Source of the DNA: Polaromonas sp. YR568
GTDB taxonomy: Bacteria; Pseudomonadota; Gammaproteobacteria; Burkholderiales; Burkholderiaceae_C
Direction of reading: 5' to 3'
Assembly (NCBI RefSeq): GCF_900116715.1
Contig: NZ_FPBM01000001.1
Span: 374,784 to 438,783 of the forward strand
DNA length: 64,000 bases
The notes under the pieces were generated by a model that was not told the DNA's origin, ran no database searches, and saw only the letters and a program-made list of their open reading frames with translations. Numbering within the stretch: the stretch's first letter is position 1; each line of letters starts with the position of its first letter. A program made the translations under genes and the position numbers. Positions 16,339-24,743 of the stretch are shown here, piece by piece.

Positions 16339-16866
16339 ATGAAAGTCGTCAACGTTCACCAACGCCTGTTGTACGCCAGCCCCGAGCGGGTGGGCGCGCT
16401 GATTGACACACTGGCCTCACCGGCCGATGCGCTGTGGCCGGGGCGCGCCTGGCCGCGCATGAAATTTGACCGGCCGCTGGGCGTGGGCGCTGCCGGCGGG
16501 CACGGGCCTATTCGTTATGTTGTGGAGGCTTACACGCCGGGCCAATCGATTCGCTTCCGGTTTACCGCGCCTGCAGGCTTTGACGGATGGCACGGCTTTG
16601 AAGTGCTGGACGCCACGCACGCACATTGCGTGCTGGAGCACCGCATCGAGATGCAGGCGCGCGGCCCTGCCCTCTTGAGCTGGCCGCTGGCGATACGGCA
16701 CCTGCACGACGCTTGCGTGGAAGACGCATTGTCGCAAGCGCAGGCCTCGCTGGGCAATGAGCCCAAGGCGGTGCTCTGGCCGGCACGGGTGCGTTTGCTG
16801 CACTGGCTGGCAGCGGGCGGCAAACGTTTGGCGCCGCCGATTCCGCGGAGGCAACATGCCCGCTGA
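16339..16866 (+). CDS. SRPBCC-like cavity protein
   Basis: The 175-residue product opens VNVHQRLLYASPERVGALIDTL and contains YVVEAYTPGQSIRFRFTAPAGFDGWHGFEV, then a hydrophobic VLEHRIEMQARG strand and a C-terminal helix, all fitting the START/SRPBCC fold. The ligand is unknown. The last 11 bases overlap the next gene, so the two are translationally coupled and probably share a role. Confidence 0.7.
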   Translation: MKVVNVHQRLLYASPERVGALIDTLASPADALWPGRAWPRMKFDRPLGVGAAGGHGPIRYVVEAYTPGQSIRFRFTAPAGFDGWHGFEVLDATHAHCVLEHRIEMQARGPALLSWPLAIRHLHDACVEDALSQAQASLGNEPKAVLWPARVRLLHWLAAGGKRLAPPIPRRQHAR

Positions 16867-17290
16867 CACGACATCGACATCTACCGAGCTGTTTGCCTTT
16901 GGCCGCGACGCGCTGAGCCGCCAGCCTTTCAGCACGATGCTGAACGCCAGGCTCGATGCCTTCACGCCGGGCCTCGCTGAGCTCTCGGTGCCGGTGGTGC
17001 CTGGCCTTTTGCAGCAGCATGGCTTTGTGCACGGCGGTGTGCTGTCTTACCTGGCCGACAACGCACTTACGTTTGCAGGTGGCTCGGTGTTGGGCGATTC
17101 GGTCACGGCCGAGTTCAAAATCAACTACCTGCGGCCGGCCAAAGACGCCGAGCGGCTGCTGGCCGTGGCCACGGTGGTGGGCAGCGGCAAAACGCAGGCG
17201 GTGTGTCGTTGTGATATTTTTGTCTTGCGTGGAACGGAGCGCAGCTTGTGTGCTGCGGCGCAGGGGACTATTCGGAAGGCTTCGGGTTGA
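16856..17290 (+). CDS. PaaI-type hotdog-fold thioesterase
   Basis: With the ATG at 16856 (GGAGG seven bases before) the product has 144 residues. It shows the hotdog signature of the PaaI group: GLLQQHGFVHGGVLSYLADNA, where HGGV and the acid two turns later are the usual active-site elements, then EFKINYLRPAKDAERLLAVATVV. These enzymes hydrolyse acyl- or aryl-CoA thioesters. The substrate is not known. It overlaps the SRPBCC gene before it by 11 bases. Confidence 0.9.
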   Translation: MPADTTSTSTELFAFGRDALSRQPFSTMLNARLDAFTPGLAELSVPVVPGLLQQHGFVHGGVLSYLADNALTFAGGSVLGDSVTAEFKINYLRPAKDAERLLAVATVVGSGKTQAVCRCDIFVLRGTERSLCAAAQGTIRKASG

Positions 17291-17369
17291 GCGGGGGTTG
17301 ACTACCCCTTCTCCCCGTTTGGGCTGGGCTTGTTGAAGGTTGTCTTTGATTTCATGAATGCGCTTCTTG

Positions 17370-17955
17370 CTGAGTCCTGCTGGCCGGGGTCGCCCGGCAT
17401 GCGACTCACTTTTCTTTGCTTCGCCAAAGAAAAGTAAGCAAAAGAAAGGCGACCCTGCTGTCTGCGTCCCTCCGCTCCGCTGCGGGCAACCTGCGGTGCT
17501 CGGTTCAGGCGGGGTCTCGCTCGAACTCGCTTCGCTCAGACAATCGCGATCCCTGATCCGCCTGAACCTGCGCTCCTCGGCGCAGCCAGAAGGGGTGGGA
17601 AACAGGAATACCAATACCGAATACCAAACAGCCGAAGAAAGAAACCTGAATACCAGAAGAAACAAGGACTCGCCACGGCGAGTCCTTGTTGGTATTTGTC
17701 TTTGGTATTTAGTCCCCGCTCCGATTGCCCCTTCTGTATGCGCCGAGGAGCGGAGGTCCAGACGGATAAGGGCAAAAACTTGTTTGAGCCGAAGGCGAGT
17801 TGTTTTTGACCCCGGCTGGACCGAGCACCGCAGGCTGCCCGCAGCGAAGCGGAGGGACGCAGACAGCAGGGTCGCCTTTTCTTTGCTTACTTTCTTTTGG
17901 CGAAGCAAAAGAAAGTGAGTTGCCGCCGGGCAACCCCCGGCCAGCAGCCCTCAGC
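17370..17955. repeat. 586-base imperfect inverted repeat (long palindromic element)
   Basis: The region between the convergent thioesterase and sigma-54 regulator genes reads nearly the same on both strands. The outer ends pair GCTGAG with CTCAGC and CTGCTGGCCGGGGT with the CCCCCGGCCAGCAG side. Inside are matching blocks: TCTGCGTCCCTCCGCT on the left with AGCGGAGGGACGCAGA on the right. Each arm carries a small 11-bp hairpin (17408-17435 and 17889-17916). The centre, 17662-17689, is a 13-bp stem with a two-base gap. It encodes no credible protein. From memory, similar CTTTTCTTTGCTTCGCC-type repeats are common in Comamonadaceae genomes. Confidence 0.9.
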
Positions 17956-17993
17956 AAAGAGCGCGAGAGGCCGGAGCAAGCCCCGGCCCAAAC

Positions 17994-19331
17994 TCACCCC
18001 ATGATCCCAAGCTTCCGCATCTTCTCCCAAAGCGACTTACGACTGATACCCAACTCCTGCGCAGTTTTCTGCCGATGCCACTCATTGCGGTCCAGCTCGC
18101 TAAGAATGCGGGCACGCTCCACAGCGTCGGCGCTGCGCCGCGCCGCCAGGGCCGGCGGCACACCCGCGCCAGCGTCCATCACCATCTCAAGCGCGCGGTT
18201 GATGAGCTTTTCATCCCACTGATTGGTTTGCCGCACGATGACGCCGATGCGCTCAGCCAAATTGCGCAGCTGCCGTATGTTGCCTGGGAACTGCAAGGTG
18301 GCAACGCGGTCGACCAGCCAGCCGGGGATCTCGTTGGCGCGGCCCTCTTGCCCGGGCAGCATCATGCGGGTCAACACCATCTTGAAGATGGCGATCTTGT
18401 CGGCGGCGCCGCGGTGTTCCAGGTTGGGCACCTCCAGCTCGATCACTGCGAGCCGGTAATAAAAATCCGAACGGAACCGGTCGGCCTGCACCAGCTCACG
18501 CAGGTTGCGGTTGGTGGCCGCCACCAGCCTGAAGTCGAGCTGGATGGGCGTTTCAGAGCCCACGCGGGTCATGACCCCTGTCTCGAGCACACGCAGCAGC
18601 TTGACCTGCTGGAACAGCGGCAAGTCACCGATCTCGTCCAGAAAGAGCGTGCCGTCGTTGGCTTGCTCGAGATAGCCCTTGTGCGTTTGCACGGCGCCGG
18701 TGAAGGCGCCCTTCACATGGCCGAAAAAGAGTGACTCAAACAGCCCGTCGGGAATGGCGCCGCAATTGACCGGCACAAACTGGCCCTTGGAATAGTGCTG
18801 GTTGCCACGGTGCAAGAGCTCGGCAATGAGTTCCTTGCCGACACCGGTCTCGCCGCGTATCAACACGTTCTGGTCGCTGTCGGCAAAGGCCATGACTTCA
18901 TCGAGCAGTGAAATCATGGAGATGGAGCGCGCCACCACCGTTGCGCCATTGGCCAGCGCAGGCAGGCCCAGGTGGGACAACTCACCGACCACGCTGGTGA
19001 CCATGGTCCGCAACTCGACATCGGTGAAGTCCGGCGGCAGCAAGGCGGTGCCGCCCAAGGGGTCGAGCGTGCCCTTTTCGCGCCGCTCATTGCCGACCCA
19101 GATCACGGGCATGTCGTGATGCGCATACCAGCTGGGGTCCAGGGCCAATACGCTCACGCTGACCAATGCCAGGGACTGGTCACCCGGAGCGATGTCGTGA
19201 AGCACCCCGGTGTCTGCCCGGCTGACGATGGTGCCCAGGGGGCGAAGGCAGCGGGCGACCCGGTCGAAAAAATCGGCGTTGCCCTGGGCAACAAAGAGGT
19301 GGAGATTGGAGTAGTTGGCTTTGACCGTCAT
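17994..19331 (-). CDS. sigma-54-dependent activator (bacterial enhancer-binding protein)
   Basis: The 445-residue protein has a degenerate receiver-like N-terminal domain (about 1-120) without a recognisable phospho-acceptor Asp motif, an AAA+ domain with GETGVGKE at 160-167 (Walker A), GAFTGA at 208-213 (sigma-54 contact) and TLFLDEIG at 228-235 (Walker B), and a C-terminal Fis-type helix-turn-helix ([20 protein letters not shown]). It should hydrolyse ATP to open sigma-54 promoters. The divergent lipoprotein/transporter pair, with a -24/-12 promoter, is the natural target. The input signal is unknown; no sensor kinase is adjacent, in keeping with the altered receiver. Confidence 0.92.
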   Translation of the reverse strand: MTVKANYSNLHLFVAQGNADFFDRVARCLRPLGTIVSRADTGVLHDIAPGDQSLALVSVSVLALDPSWYAHHDMPVIWVGNERREKGTLDPLGGTALLPPDFTDVELRTMVTSVVGELSHLGLPALANGATVVARSISMISLLDEVMAFADSDQNVLIRGETGVGKELIAELLHRGNQHYSKGQFVPVNCGAIPDGLFESLFFGHVKGAFTGAVQTHKGYLEQANDGTLFLDEIGDLPLFQQVKLLRVLETGVMTRVGSETPIQLDFRLVAATNRNLRELVQADRFRSDFYYRLAVIELEVPNLEHRGAADKIAIFKMVLTRMMLPGQEGRANEIPGWLVDRVATLQFPGNIRQLRNLAERIGVIVRQTNQWDEKLINRALEMVMDAGAGVPPALAARRSADAVERARILSELDRNEWHRQKTAQELGISRKSLWEKMRKLGIMG

Positions 19332-19516
19332 GCGGCGCCCTCCCTCAACCTGGGGGTCACCTGACGGTTGAGGGCATTAACCCTGCAAGACACGCCGCGA
19401 CGAAAAGCGTGAAATATCTCACGAAACATACTGACTCCCTTCACGGCCTTTTTAATTATTTTTTCGGTTTTGAAGGCCAGCAAAACCTGAATAGATGGTC
19501 TTAAGACCTAACCAGC

Positions 19517-19556
19517 GTTACCGGGTTGTTACCCCACATGTGGACGCGCCGGTAAC
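19517..19556. promoter_or_regulatory. candidate enhancer (upstream activator sequence) for the sigma-54 activator
   Basis: GTTACC occurs at 19517-19522 and 19528-19533, and its reverse complement GGTAAC at 19551-19556; the outer copies extend to GTTACCGG/CCGGTAAC. The group lies about 130-170 bases before the -24 box, the normal distance for a bacterial enhancer-binding protein. Binding is inferred. Confidence 0.5.
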
Positions 19557-19683
19557 ACCGTTCTCAAATTTCAATTTTCAAAAGTAGTATTTTTTTATTC
19601 TTTGAAAAAAATCCGTGAGCACAGAGGCTTTTTTGTAGTTACTTCCTGTTACTACATGGGACGAACCCTGAAACCCGAAAAGT

Positions 19684-19699
19684 GGGCCCGCAAATTGCC
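19684..19699 (+). promoter_or_regulatory. sigma-54 -24/-12 promoter of the lipoprotein-transporter operon
   Basis: GGGCCCGCAAATTGCC aligns with the consensus TGGCACG-N4-TTGCW, with GG and GC exactly 12 bases apart and only positions 1, 5 and the last differing. It lies 34 bases before the ATG at 19733 and faces away from a GAFTGA-containing activator gene. Confidence 0.75.
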
Positions 19700-19732
19700 T
19701 TAACAGTGGCCTCAACTTCAGCGGAGGCTTCT

Positions 19733-21106
19733 ATGACCACGATTCAATCTCTCTCTACATTCTCGGGCAAACGCAGCGTGATCGCTATGGCGGTTTTCAG
19801 CTCAATTCTTTTTACCGGATGCTCGGCAACCGGCAGCCTCGGCCTTGATTCAGACACTGCCGGCCGGTCCGCGGCACGCAGCGGCAACGGCGGCGGAGAC
19901 GGCAATGGCGGAGGGTCAACGGTCTCATCGGCGCTGGCCGCGACGGGCGCTATCGGCAGTGGTGTTTCCAACATTGTGAGCACCAGCGGCAATCTTGTCA
20001 GCAGCCTCGGTGACACCGTCGCAGGCGTTAACTTGCCCGGCACGAACAACGGTGTGCCGCAAGGTCTTGGGGGCGTGCTGCAAAACACCGGCTCGGCCGT
20101 GGACGCGCTGGGGCAAAGCGCCGCAGCCGGCCTGGGCCAGATCGGTGACCTGACCACCAACCCTATCGGCACCACGCTGGCAGGTGTTCCCAATGCGGTT
20201 GAATATGTGGGCGCAGCGGTCGGCAGTGCCGGCGGCGCGGTGAGCTCGCTGGACAGCGGCCCACTGGCCATCTTGCAACCCGTGACGGACCCCACAGGCG
20301 CACTGGTCACCCGCGTGGGAGAAACCGTGACGGCACTCGGAGCGCGCCTGGACACAGGCATGGAGAACGCCGTGGTTGAACGCGTGACCAACTCGACCAG
20401 CACCATCATCAGGCCCATCGCGGAAACCGTGATGGCCACCACGCAAGCCGCAGGTGACACCACCGGTCTTGGCCGTCCCGTCGATGGCCTGCTGGTGCGC
20501 GTGGGCGGCGCAGTCGACAACCTGGGTGATGGCCTGACCGCCACCAACCAGCCCGTCATTGCTGAAACCGGCCAGGTGGTGAGCGCCGTGGGCACGACAG
20601 TGGCAAGCCTGGGCGGCGCGGTCAACGCACCGGCCGGCAGCGGTGGCGCCGGCAATCCTCTTGCACCGCTGTCCAGTGCAGTGACGGGTCTCACGGGCGG
20701 CCTGGGTGGCGGCCTCGGTGGCGGCTCGACCCCCAATTCACCGCTCGCACCGGTAACCAATGTGGTGTCTGGCCTGACCGGTGGTTTGACCGGCGGTGGC
20801 GGCGCCCCGACCTCGGTGCTCGCGCCAGTCTCCAATGTTGTGTCGGGCTTGACCGGTGGTTTGACGGGCGGCGCAGGTGGCGGCAGCACACCGGGTAACG
20901 TTTTGTCACCTGTGACGAGCGCCCTCGGCAATGTGACCTCCGGCCTCGGCGCAGGCGGTGGCAGTACACCTGGTAACGTGCTGGCGCCAGTGACCACCGT
21001 GGTCACCACAGTGGTCACCACCGCAACCGGCGGTGGCAACAGCCCGGCCCCCGGCACAACACCGGTCACCAATCTCCTCGGAGGCATCACCGGTCTGATC
21101 CGCTAA
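19733..21106 (+). CDS. low-complexity Gly/Thr/Val repeat lipoprotein, likely cargo of the adjacent transporter
   Basis: The start is the ATG at 19733, preceded by GCGGAGG. The 457-residue product has a lipoprotein signal with lipobox LFTGC (Cys30), then a Gly/Asn spacer and a long repetitive body. Motifs such as SNIVSTSGNLVSSLGDTV recur, and residues from about 320 on form near-identical units of the type APVSNVVSGLTGGLTGG and GGGSTPGNVLAPVT. Automatic annotation tends to call such proteins 'collagen-like', but Gly-x-y periodicity is absent. It has no TPS or haemagglutinin domain. The operon position with a TpsB-type transporter suggests a surface-exposed or exported product. Confidence 0.75.
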   Translation: MTTIQSLSTFSGKRSVIAMAVFSSILFTGCSATGSLGLDSDTAGRSAARSGNGGGDGNGGGSTVSSALAATGAIGSGVSNIVSTSGNLVSSLGDTVAGVNLPGTNNGVPQGLGGVLQNTGSAVDALGQSAAAGLGQIGDLTTNPIGTTLAGVPNAVEYVGAAVGSAGGAVSSLDSGPLAILQPVTDPTGALVTRVGETVTALGARLDTGMENAVVERVTNSTSTIIRPIAETVMATTQAAGDTTGLGRPVDGLLVRVGGAVDNLGDGLTATNQPVIAETGQVVSAVGTTVASLGGAVNAPAGSGGAGNPLAPLSSAVTGLTGGLGGGLGGGSTPNSPLAPVTNVVSGLTGGLTGGGGAPTSVLAPVSNVVSGLTGGLTGGAGGGSTPGNVLSPVTSALGNVTSGLGAGGGSTPGNVLAPVTTVVTTVVTTATGGGNSPAPGTTPVTNLLGGITGLIR

Positions 21107-21127
21107 GCAGTACGGGCCCCGCATCGC

Positions 21128-22822
21128 ATGCCCGTACGGCAACACACAGTTGCCCCCACCGTCTGCCTGGCAGCGGTGGGGCTTTTTTACCCCTTCGCTT
21201 CGGCGCAAACGCCAGGCGGCAACCCCATCGACACCTTGCCGGTGCCGCAGTTGCCGCGTGAGCAAAAGGCCGACCCCAATATCACCATACTGCCTTCACA
21301 ACTGGAGACCCAGCCGCGCCGCAGCCTGAACGTCACGCCGAAGCGCTTTCAGATCGAAGGCGTGCAGGCCATCGACTTCGACGAGGTTGCCAACCTCTTC
21401 AAACCACTGGCGGGCCAGACGGTCACCGTCGCGCGGATTGCCGACGTCAGCCGCGAAGTCACCGCGCTCTACAAGAAGCAGGGCTACGCCTTGTCGTTTG
21501 CCTTTGTGCCCGAGCAGGACTTCAAGGACGGCGTGGTCCGCATCGTGGCGGTCGAAGGTTATGTGGCCACGGTCAAGGTAGAGGGCGACCCCGGCCGCGC
21601 CGACGCCAAGCTGCGAGAGATTGCCGAGCACCTGCAGCAAGACAGGCCGCTACGCCTGGCCAGTTTTGAACGTTATACCCAGCTGATGGCGCAAATGCCC
21701 GGCCTGCGGGTAGAAGCCAGCGCAACACCGCCCACCACCACCGATGGCGCAGGTGCGCTGGTGCTGAAGATCGTGCGCCAGCCTTACCTGGTGGCGCTGG
21801 CCACAGACCTGCGCGGCGGCAAACCACGCGTCGTGGCCACCGGCATCCTGAACGACCCCTTCACCGGGGGCAGCCGGCTGACCGCATCAACGCTGATAGG
21901 CGCACTGGCGGGCGAGCACTTTGGCGCCGCCAGCTATTCGCAGGTGGTCGGCAGCGAAGGCCTCACGCTCAAGGCGGAGATGTCGATCTACCGCGGCAAC
22001 CCCGACGCGGCGCTGGACACGCCGCCGCTGATCCAGCGCGAGACCGACTACAAGCGGCTGGAGTTTTCGGCGCTGTATCCGTTGAAGCTGACCCGCAGCG
22101 AGAGCCTGTACCTGAGCGGCGGCATTTACGGTGTGGGCAACGCAGACAACTACCTCAACCCCACCAACGGCGTGAGGCTGACGGACGAGGTCAATGTGCG
22201 CGCTGTGTATGCCCAGGCCAGCTACAGCCGCGCCGACGACAACCAGTCGCAAAGCCTGTCGCTGCGCCTGACGCATGGGCTGACATCGCTGGGTGCGGGC
22301 AGCAGCATTCGCGCGAATGTGCCTGGGCCGCTTCCGACCAACCCGGCGCGGCTGGACTTCACGCGGCTGCTGGTGGAAGGCAGCCAGCGCAACCGCTGGG
22401 GCAAGGACTGGGGCACGGCCGTTTCCTTCATGGTGCAGCACACCCCCCACTCGCTGCCGAGCACGGAGCGCGTGTCTTTCGGCAGCACCAAATTTGCCCG
22501 GGCCTATGCCGCGGGTGAAGTGTCGGGTGATTCGGGCTGGGGTGTCGCCGCGGAAGTCAACCGCAGCTTTGCCCTGGACATGCCCTACCTGCGGCAGGTC
22601 ACCCCCTACGTCCTGCTGGAGAGCGCCCGCGTGACGACCCACACCGGAACCTTCAGCCCCTCAAAGCTGCAGTCGGCCAGCCTGGGCGTGCGTGTCTCGG
22701 ACAACAAGTACTTCACGGTGGATGTCGCGGCGTCCAAGCCGCTGGGTGATGCCACGCTGTCCAACCCCGACCGCAAGATCAGGCTGAGCGCGCTGGTGAG
22801 CTACAACTTCGGCCAGAACTGA
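21128..22822 (+). CDS. ShlB/FhaC/HecB-type outer-membrane transporter (TpsB)
   Basis: The 564-residue protein has an N-terminal signal (ending FASAQT), a periplasmic POTRA-type segment at about 70-150 (KRFQIEGVQAIDFDEVANLF, then YALSFAFVPEQDFKDGVVRI), and a C-terminal half of amphipathic beta strands ending in a region typical of 16-stranded Omp85-superfamily barrels (VSYNFGQN at the C-terminus). Such proteins secrete large partners across the outer membrane. Its neighbour 21 bases upstream is a repeat lipoprotein rather than a beta-helical haemagglutinin, which is unusual. Confidence 0.88.
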   Translation: MPVRQHTVAPTVCLAAVGLFYPFASAQTPGGNPIDTLPVPQLPREQKADPNITILPSQLETQPRRSLNVTPKRFQIEGVQAIDFDEVANLFKPLAGQTVTVARIADVSREVTALYKKQGYALSFAFVPEQDFKDGVVRIVAVEGYVATVKVEGDPGRADAKLREIAEHLQQDRPLRLASFERYTQLMAQMPGLRVEASATPPTTTDGAGALVLKIVRQPYLVALATDLRGGKPRVVATGILNDPFTGGSRLTASTLIGALAGEHFGAASYSQVVGSEGLTLKAEMSIYRGNPDAALDTPPLIQRETDYKRLEFSALYPLKLTRSESLYLSGGIYGVGNADNYLNPTNGVRLTDEVNVRAVYAQASYSRADDNQSQSLSLRLTHGLTSLGAGSSIRANVPGPLPTNPARLDFTRLLVEGSQRNRWGKDWGTAVSFMVQHTPHSLPSTERVSFGSTKFARAYAAGEVSGDSGWGVAAEVNRSFALDMPYLRQVTPYVLLESARVTTHTGTFSPSKLQSASLGVRVSDNKYFTVDVAASKPLGDATLSNPDRKIRLSALVSYNFGQN

Positions 22823-22851
22823 CGGGCTGTGCCGCCAGAGCAAGCCTGCCA

Positions 22852-24507
22852 CTACAGCGGCAGCGGCTTGCCTTCTGCCGATGAAGGCGGCGCAATGCGC
22901 AGCACGCGTGCGAGTGTGGGGGCAATGTCCACTACCTCCACGCGCGCATCCACGCGCCCGGGCTTTACCCAGGCAGGGCCATACATCAGGATGGGCACCT
23001 GCGTGTCGTACGGATGCGGTGAGCCGTGCGTGGCCACCGTGTTGCCGAACATCCAGCCAGGCTTGAGCGAGTACTGCACATCGCCTGACACATCGGCATG
23101 CCAGGCCTTTTGCATCTGCTCAAAATGCGGCGAGCCGGCGCGGCTGCCGCTGGCCAGCTCGCGGCGGGTGTAGGCCGCGGCAAAGCCGGGCTCGGCCATG
23201 AGCAGTGCGCGGGTTTCTTCTGCCAGCGCGTTGGCATCGACTTGCCGTTGCGCGATCAGGCTCTTGTTGAACAACACACTGGAGCCTGAATACCCTGCCG
23301 CCCATTTGCCTTCGCCAAAACGCTTCTCCAGGCCTGCATTCACACGCGCCAGAACCTGGCCGCTGTTAACGCGCCCGGCCTCGCGGCCCTGGCTGGTGCT
23401 GAACTCGGGTGCGGGCATAAAGCCGTGGTCGGCGGTGAGCACCGCGAGGTAGTTGTCTTTGCCGATGCGGGCGTCCAGATCCTGAAAGAAGGCCTGCAGC
23501 ATGCGGTCCAGCTGCAGGAAGTGGTCGTGCGAAAGGCGCGACTCGGCGCTGAAGGCGTGGTTCACATAGTCGTGGCCCGAGAGGCTGACCGCCAGGATGT
23601 CGGGCGTGTCGTCTTGCCCCAGCTGCTCGCCGGCAATGGCCGCGCGCGCGAAATCGAGCGACATCGCGTCAACATACGGGCCGCGCAGCAGCGAGGTGTA
23701 AAAGCGCGCGCCTGGCGCCGCATCACCCGGTGCGCCATACACGGCAGGTAAGCCGCCGCCTGCGGGGCCGTACCACTTCTGCTGGTCGGGCACCGAGCGC
23801 GCATAGGCGGCCTCGGGCAGCAGCGCTTTCCACTCCGCCTTGAAGTAGCGGTCGGCCGGTTTGGCGGCATTGAAGTTGTTGACCCAGGCCGGATGCGCGG
23901 CCATGTAGTGTGTGCTGGACGCGAACTGCCCGGTCGCGCCCATGTACATATAAGCGATGCCGGTCTTGCCGGCGGGCAGGATGGCGCCACGGTCTTTGCC
24001 TGAGATGCCTATGACTTTGGAGCGTGCGTCTGCGCGCCGCAGCACATCACCCACGGTTTCGGCCTTGAGGTTTTTGGGGCTGGTGCCGTCAAGCGCATTG
24101 GTGGCATGGCCGATGTAAGCGGCGGATGTATCGCCGGTGCAGTACACCGGTTCGGCCGTGACCGGGTCGCGCCAGTCGTTGCCGATGATGCCTGTGCGGT
24201 GCGGGTAAGCGCCGGTGAGCATGGTGGCATGGCCCGCGGCCGTGACGGTAAAGGCGTGGCCGTAATGCGCGTTGGCAAACCAGGCGCCACGGTCCAGAAA
24301 ACGCGCGAAGCCGTCGGGCGCGAGCTGGTCGCGATAGTCCAGCACCTGGCGCTGCGGCAAGCCGTCGACAACAAGAAACACGATCAGTTTGGGGCGGGGT
24401 GCGTTATTGGCAGCCTTCCCTGATGTGCCCGGTGCGGCAGAGCAGCCGGCCAGTAACGCTGCGGTCAAAGTGGAAATTGCGAGCCGGAAAAGATTGTGAG
24501 CTTTCAT
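22852..24507 (-). CDS. PafA-like alkaline phosphatase/phosphodiesterase lipoprotein
   Basis: The 551-residue product has a lipoprotein signal (LLAGCSA, Cys at about 22) and an alkaline phosphatase superfamily domain: KLIVFLVVDGLPQ (metal Asp), FTVTAAGHATMLTGAYPHRTG (the Thr nucleophile region), LAVSLSGHDYVNHAF (Asp/His metal ligands), LAVLTADHGF and ATHGSPHPYDT (final metal His). This order matches PafA-type phosphomonoesterases more than nucleotide pyrophosphatases, but the distinction is not certain. It acts in the periplasm or outer membrane and probably releases phosphate from organic esters. Confidence 0.85.
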   Translation of the reverse strand: MKAHNLFRLAISTLTAALLAGCSAAPGTSGKAANNAPRPKLIVFLVVDGLPQRQVLDYRDQLAPDGFARFLDRGAWFANAHYGHAFTVTAAGHATMLTGAYPHRTGIIGNDWRDPVTAEPVYCTGDTSAAYIGHATNALDGTSPKNLKAETVGDVLRRADARSKVIGISGKDRGAILPAGKTGIAYMYMGATGQFASSTHYMAAHPAWVNNFNAAKPADRYFKAEWKALLPEAAYARSVPDQQKWYGPAGGGLPAVYGAPGDAAPGARFYTSLLRGPYVDAMSLDFARAAIAGEQLGQDDTPDILAVSLSGHDYVNHAFSAESRLSHDHFLQLDRMLQAFFQDLDARIGKDNYLAVLTADHGFMPAPEFSTSQGREAGRVNSGQVLARVNAGLEKRFGEGKWAAGYSGSSVLFNKSLIAQRQVDANALAEETRALLMAEPGFAAAYTRRELASGSRAGSPHFEQMQKAWHADVSGDVQYSLKPGWMFGNTVATHGSPHPYDTQVPILMYGPAWVKPGRVDARVEVVDIAPTLARVLRIAPPSSAEGKPLPL

Positions 24508-24743
24508 GGCGCTGATGCTAGTGGACTTTAGGTGGACGCGAAACCCGCAAACACCCTTGCCATGCGCAGCGTTATCAAACTTTAGTTTTCGAACACCAGC
24601 ATGCTGCGGCCCTGCATGCAGCTACTTGTGAAGTTGTCATTGCATGTTGTGGGCTGTACGCAGATGTATTTCTGCCACTATTGACGGGTGCTTTTGATGC
24701 GTAAAGATTGACGGGCTTTTTGCTTCTGGGGCAGGATGCCGTC

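Larger units (their letters stand above)
19332..19732. other. 401-base divergent control region of the sigma-54 regulator and secretion pair
   Basis: The region is AT-rich and has no gene. It holds a near-perfect palindrome at 19408-19423 (CGTGAAATATCTCACG, one mismatched pair), the GTTACC repeat group at 19517-19556, an AT-rich run at 19560-19612 that could bend or bind IHF, and the -24/-12 promoter at 19684-19699. This is the usual order of a sigma-54 enhancer, bend and promoter. Confidence 0.55.

Noticed and set aside
16562-17908. Open frame on the minus strand running through the long inverted repeat
   Set aside because: It crosses the palindrome and opposes the thioesterase gene; the translation is low complexity and Arg/Ser-rich.
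19744-21090. Long Pro/Thr/Val-rich open frame opposite the repeat lipoprotein
   Set aside because: It is the mirror of the Gly/Thr/Val repeats; the plus strand has a signal peptide, lipobox, ribosome-binding site and promoter.
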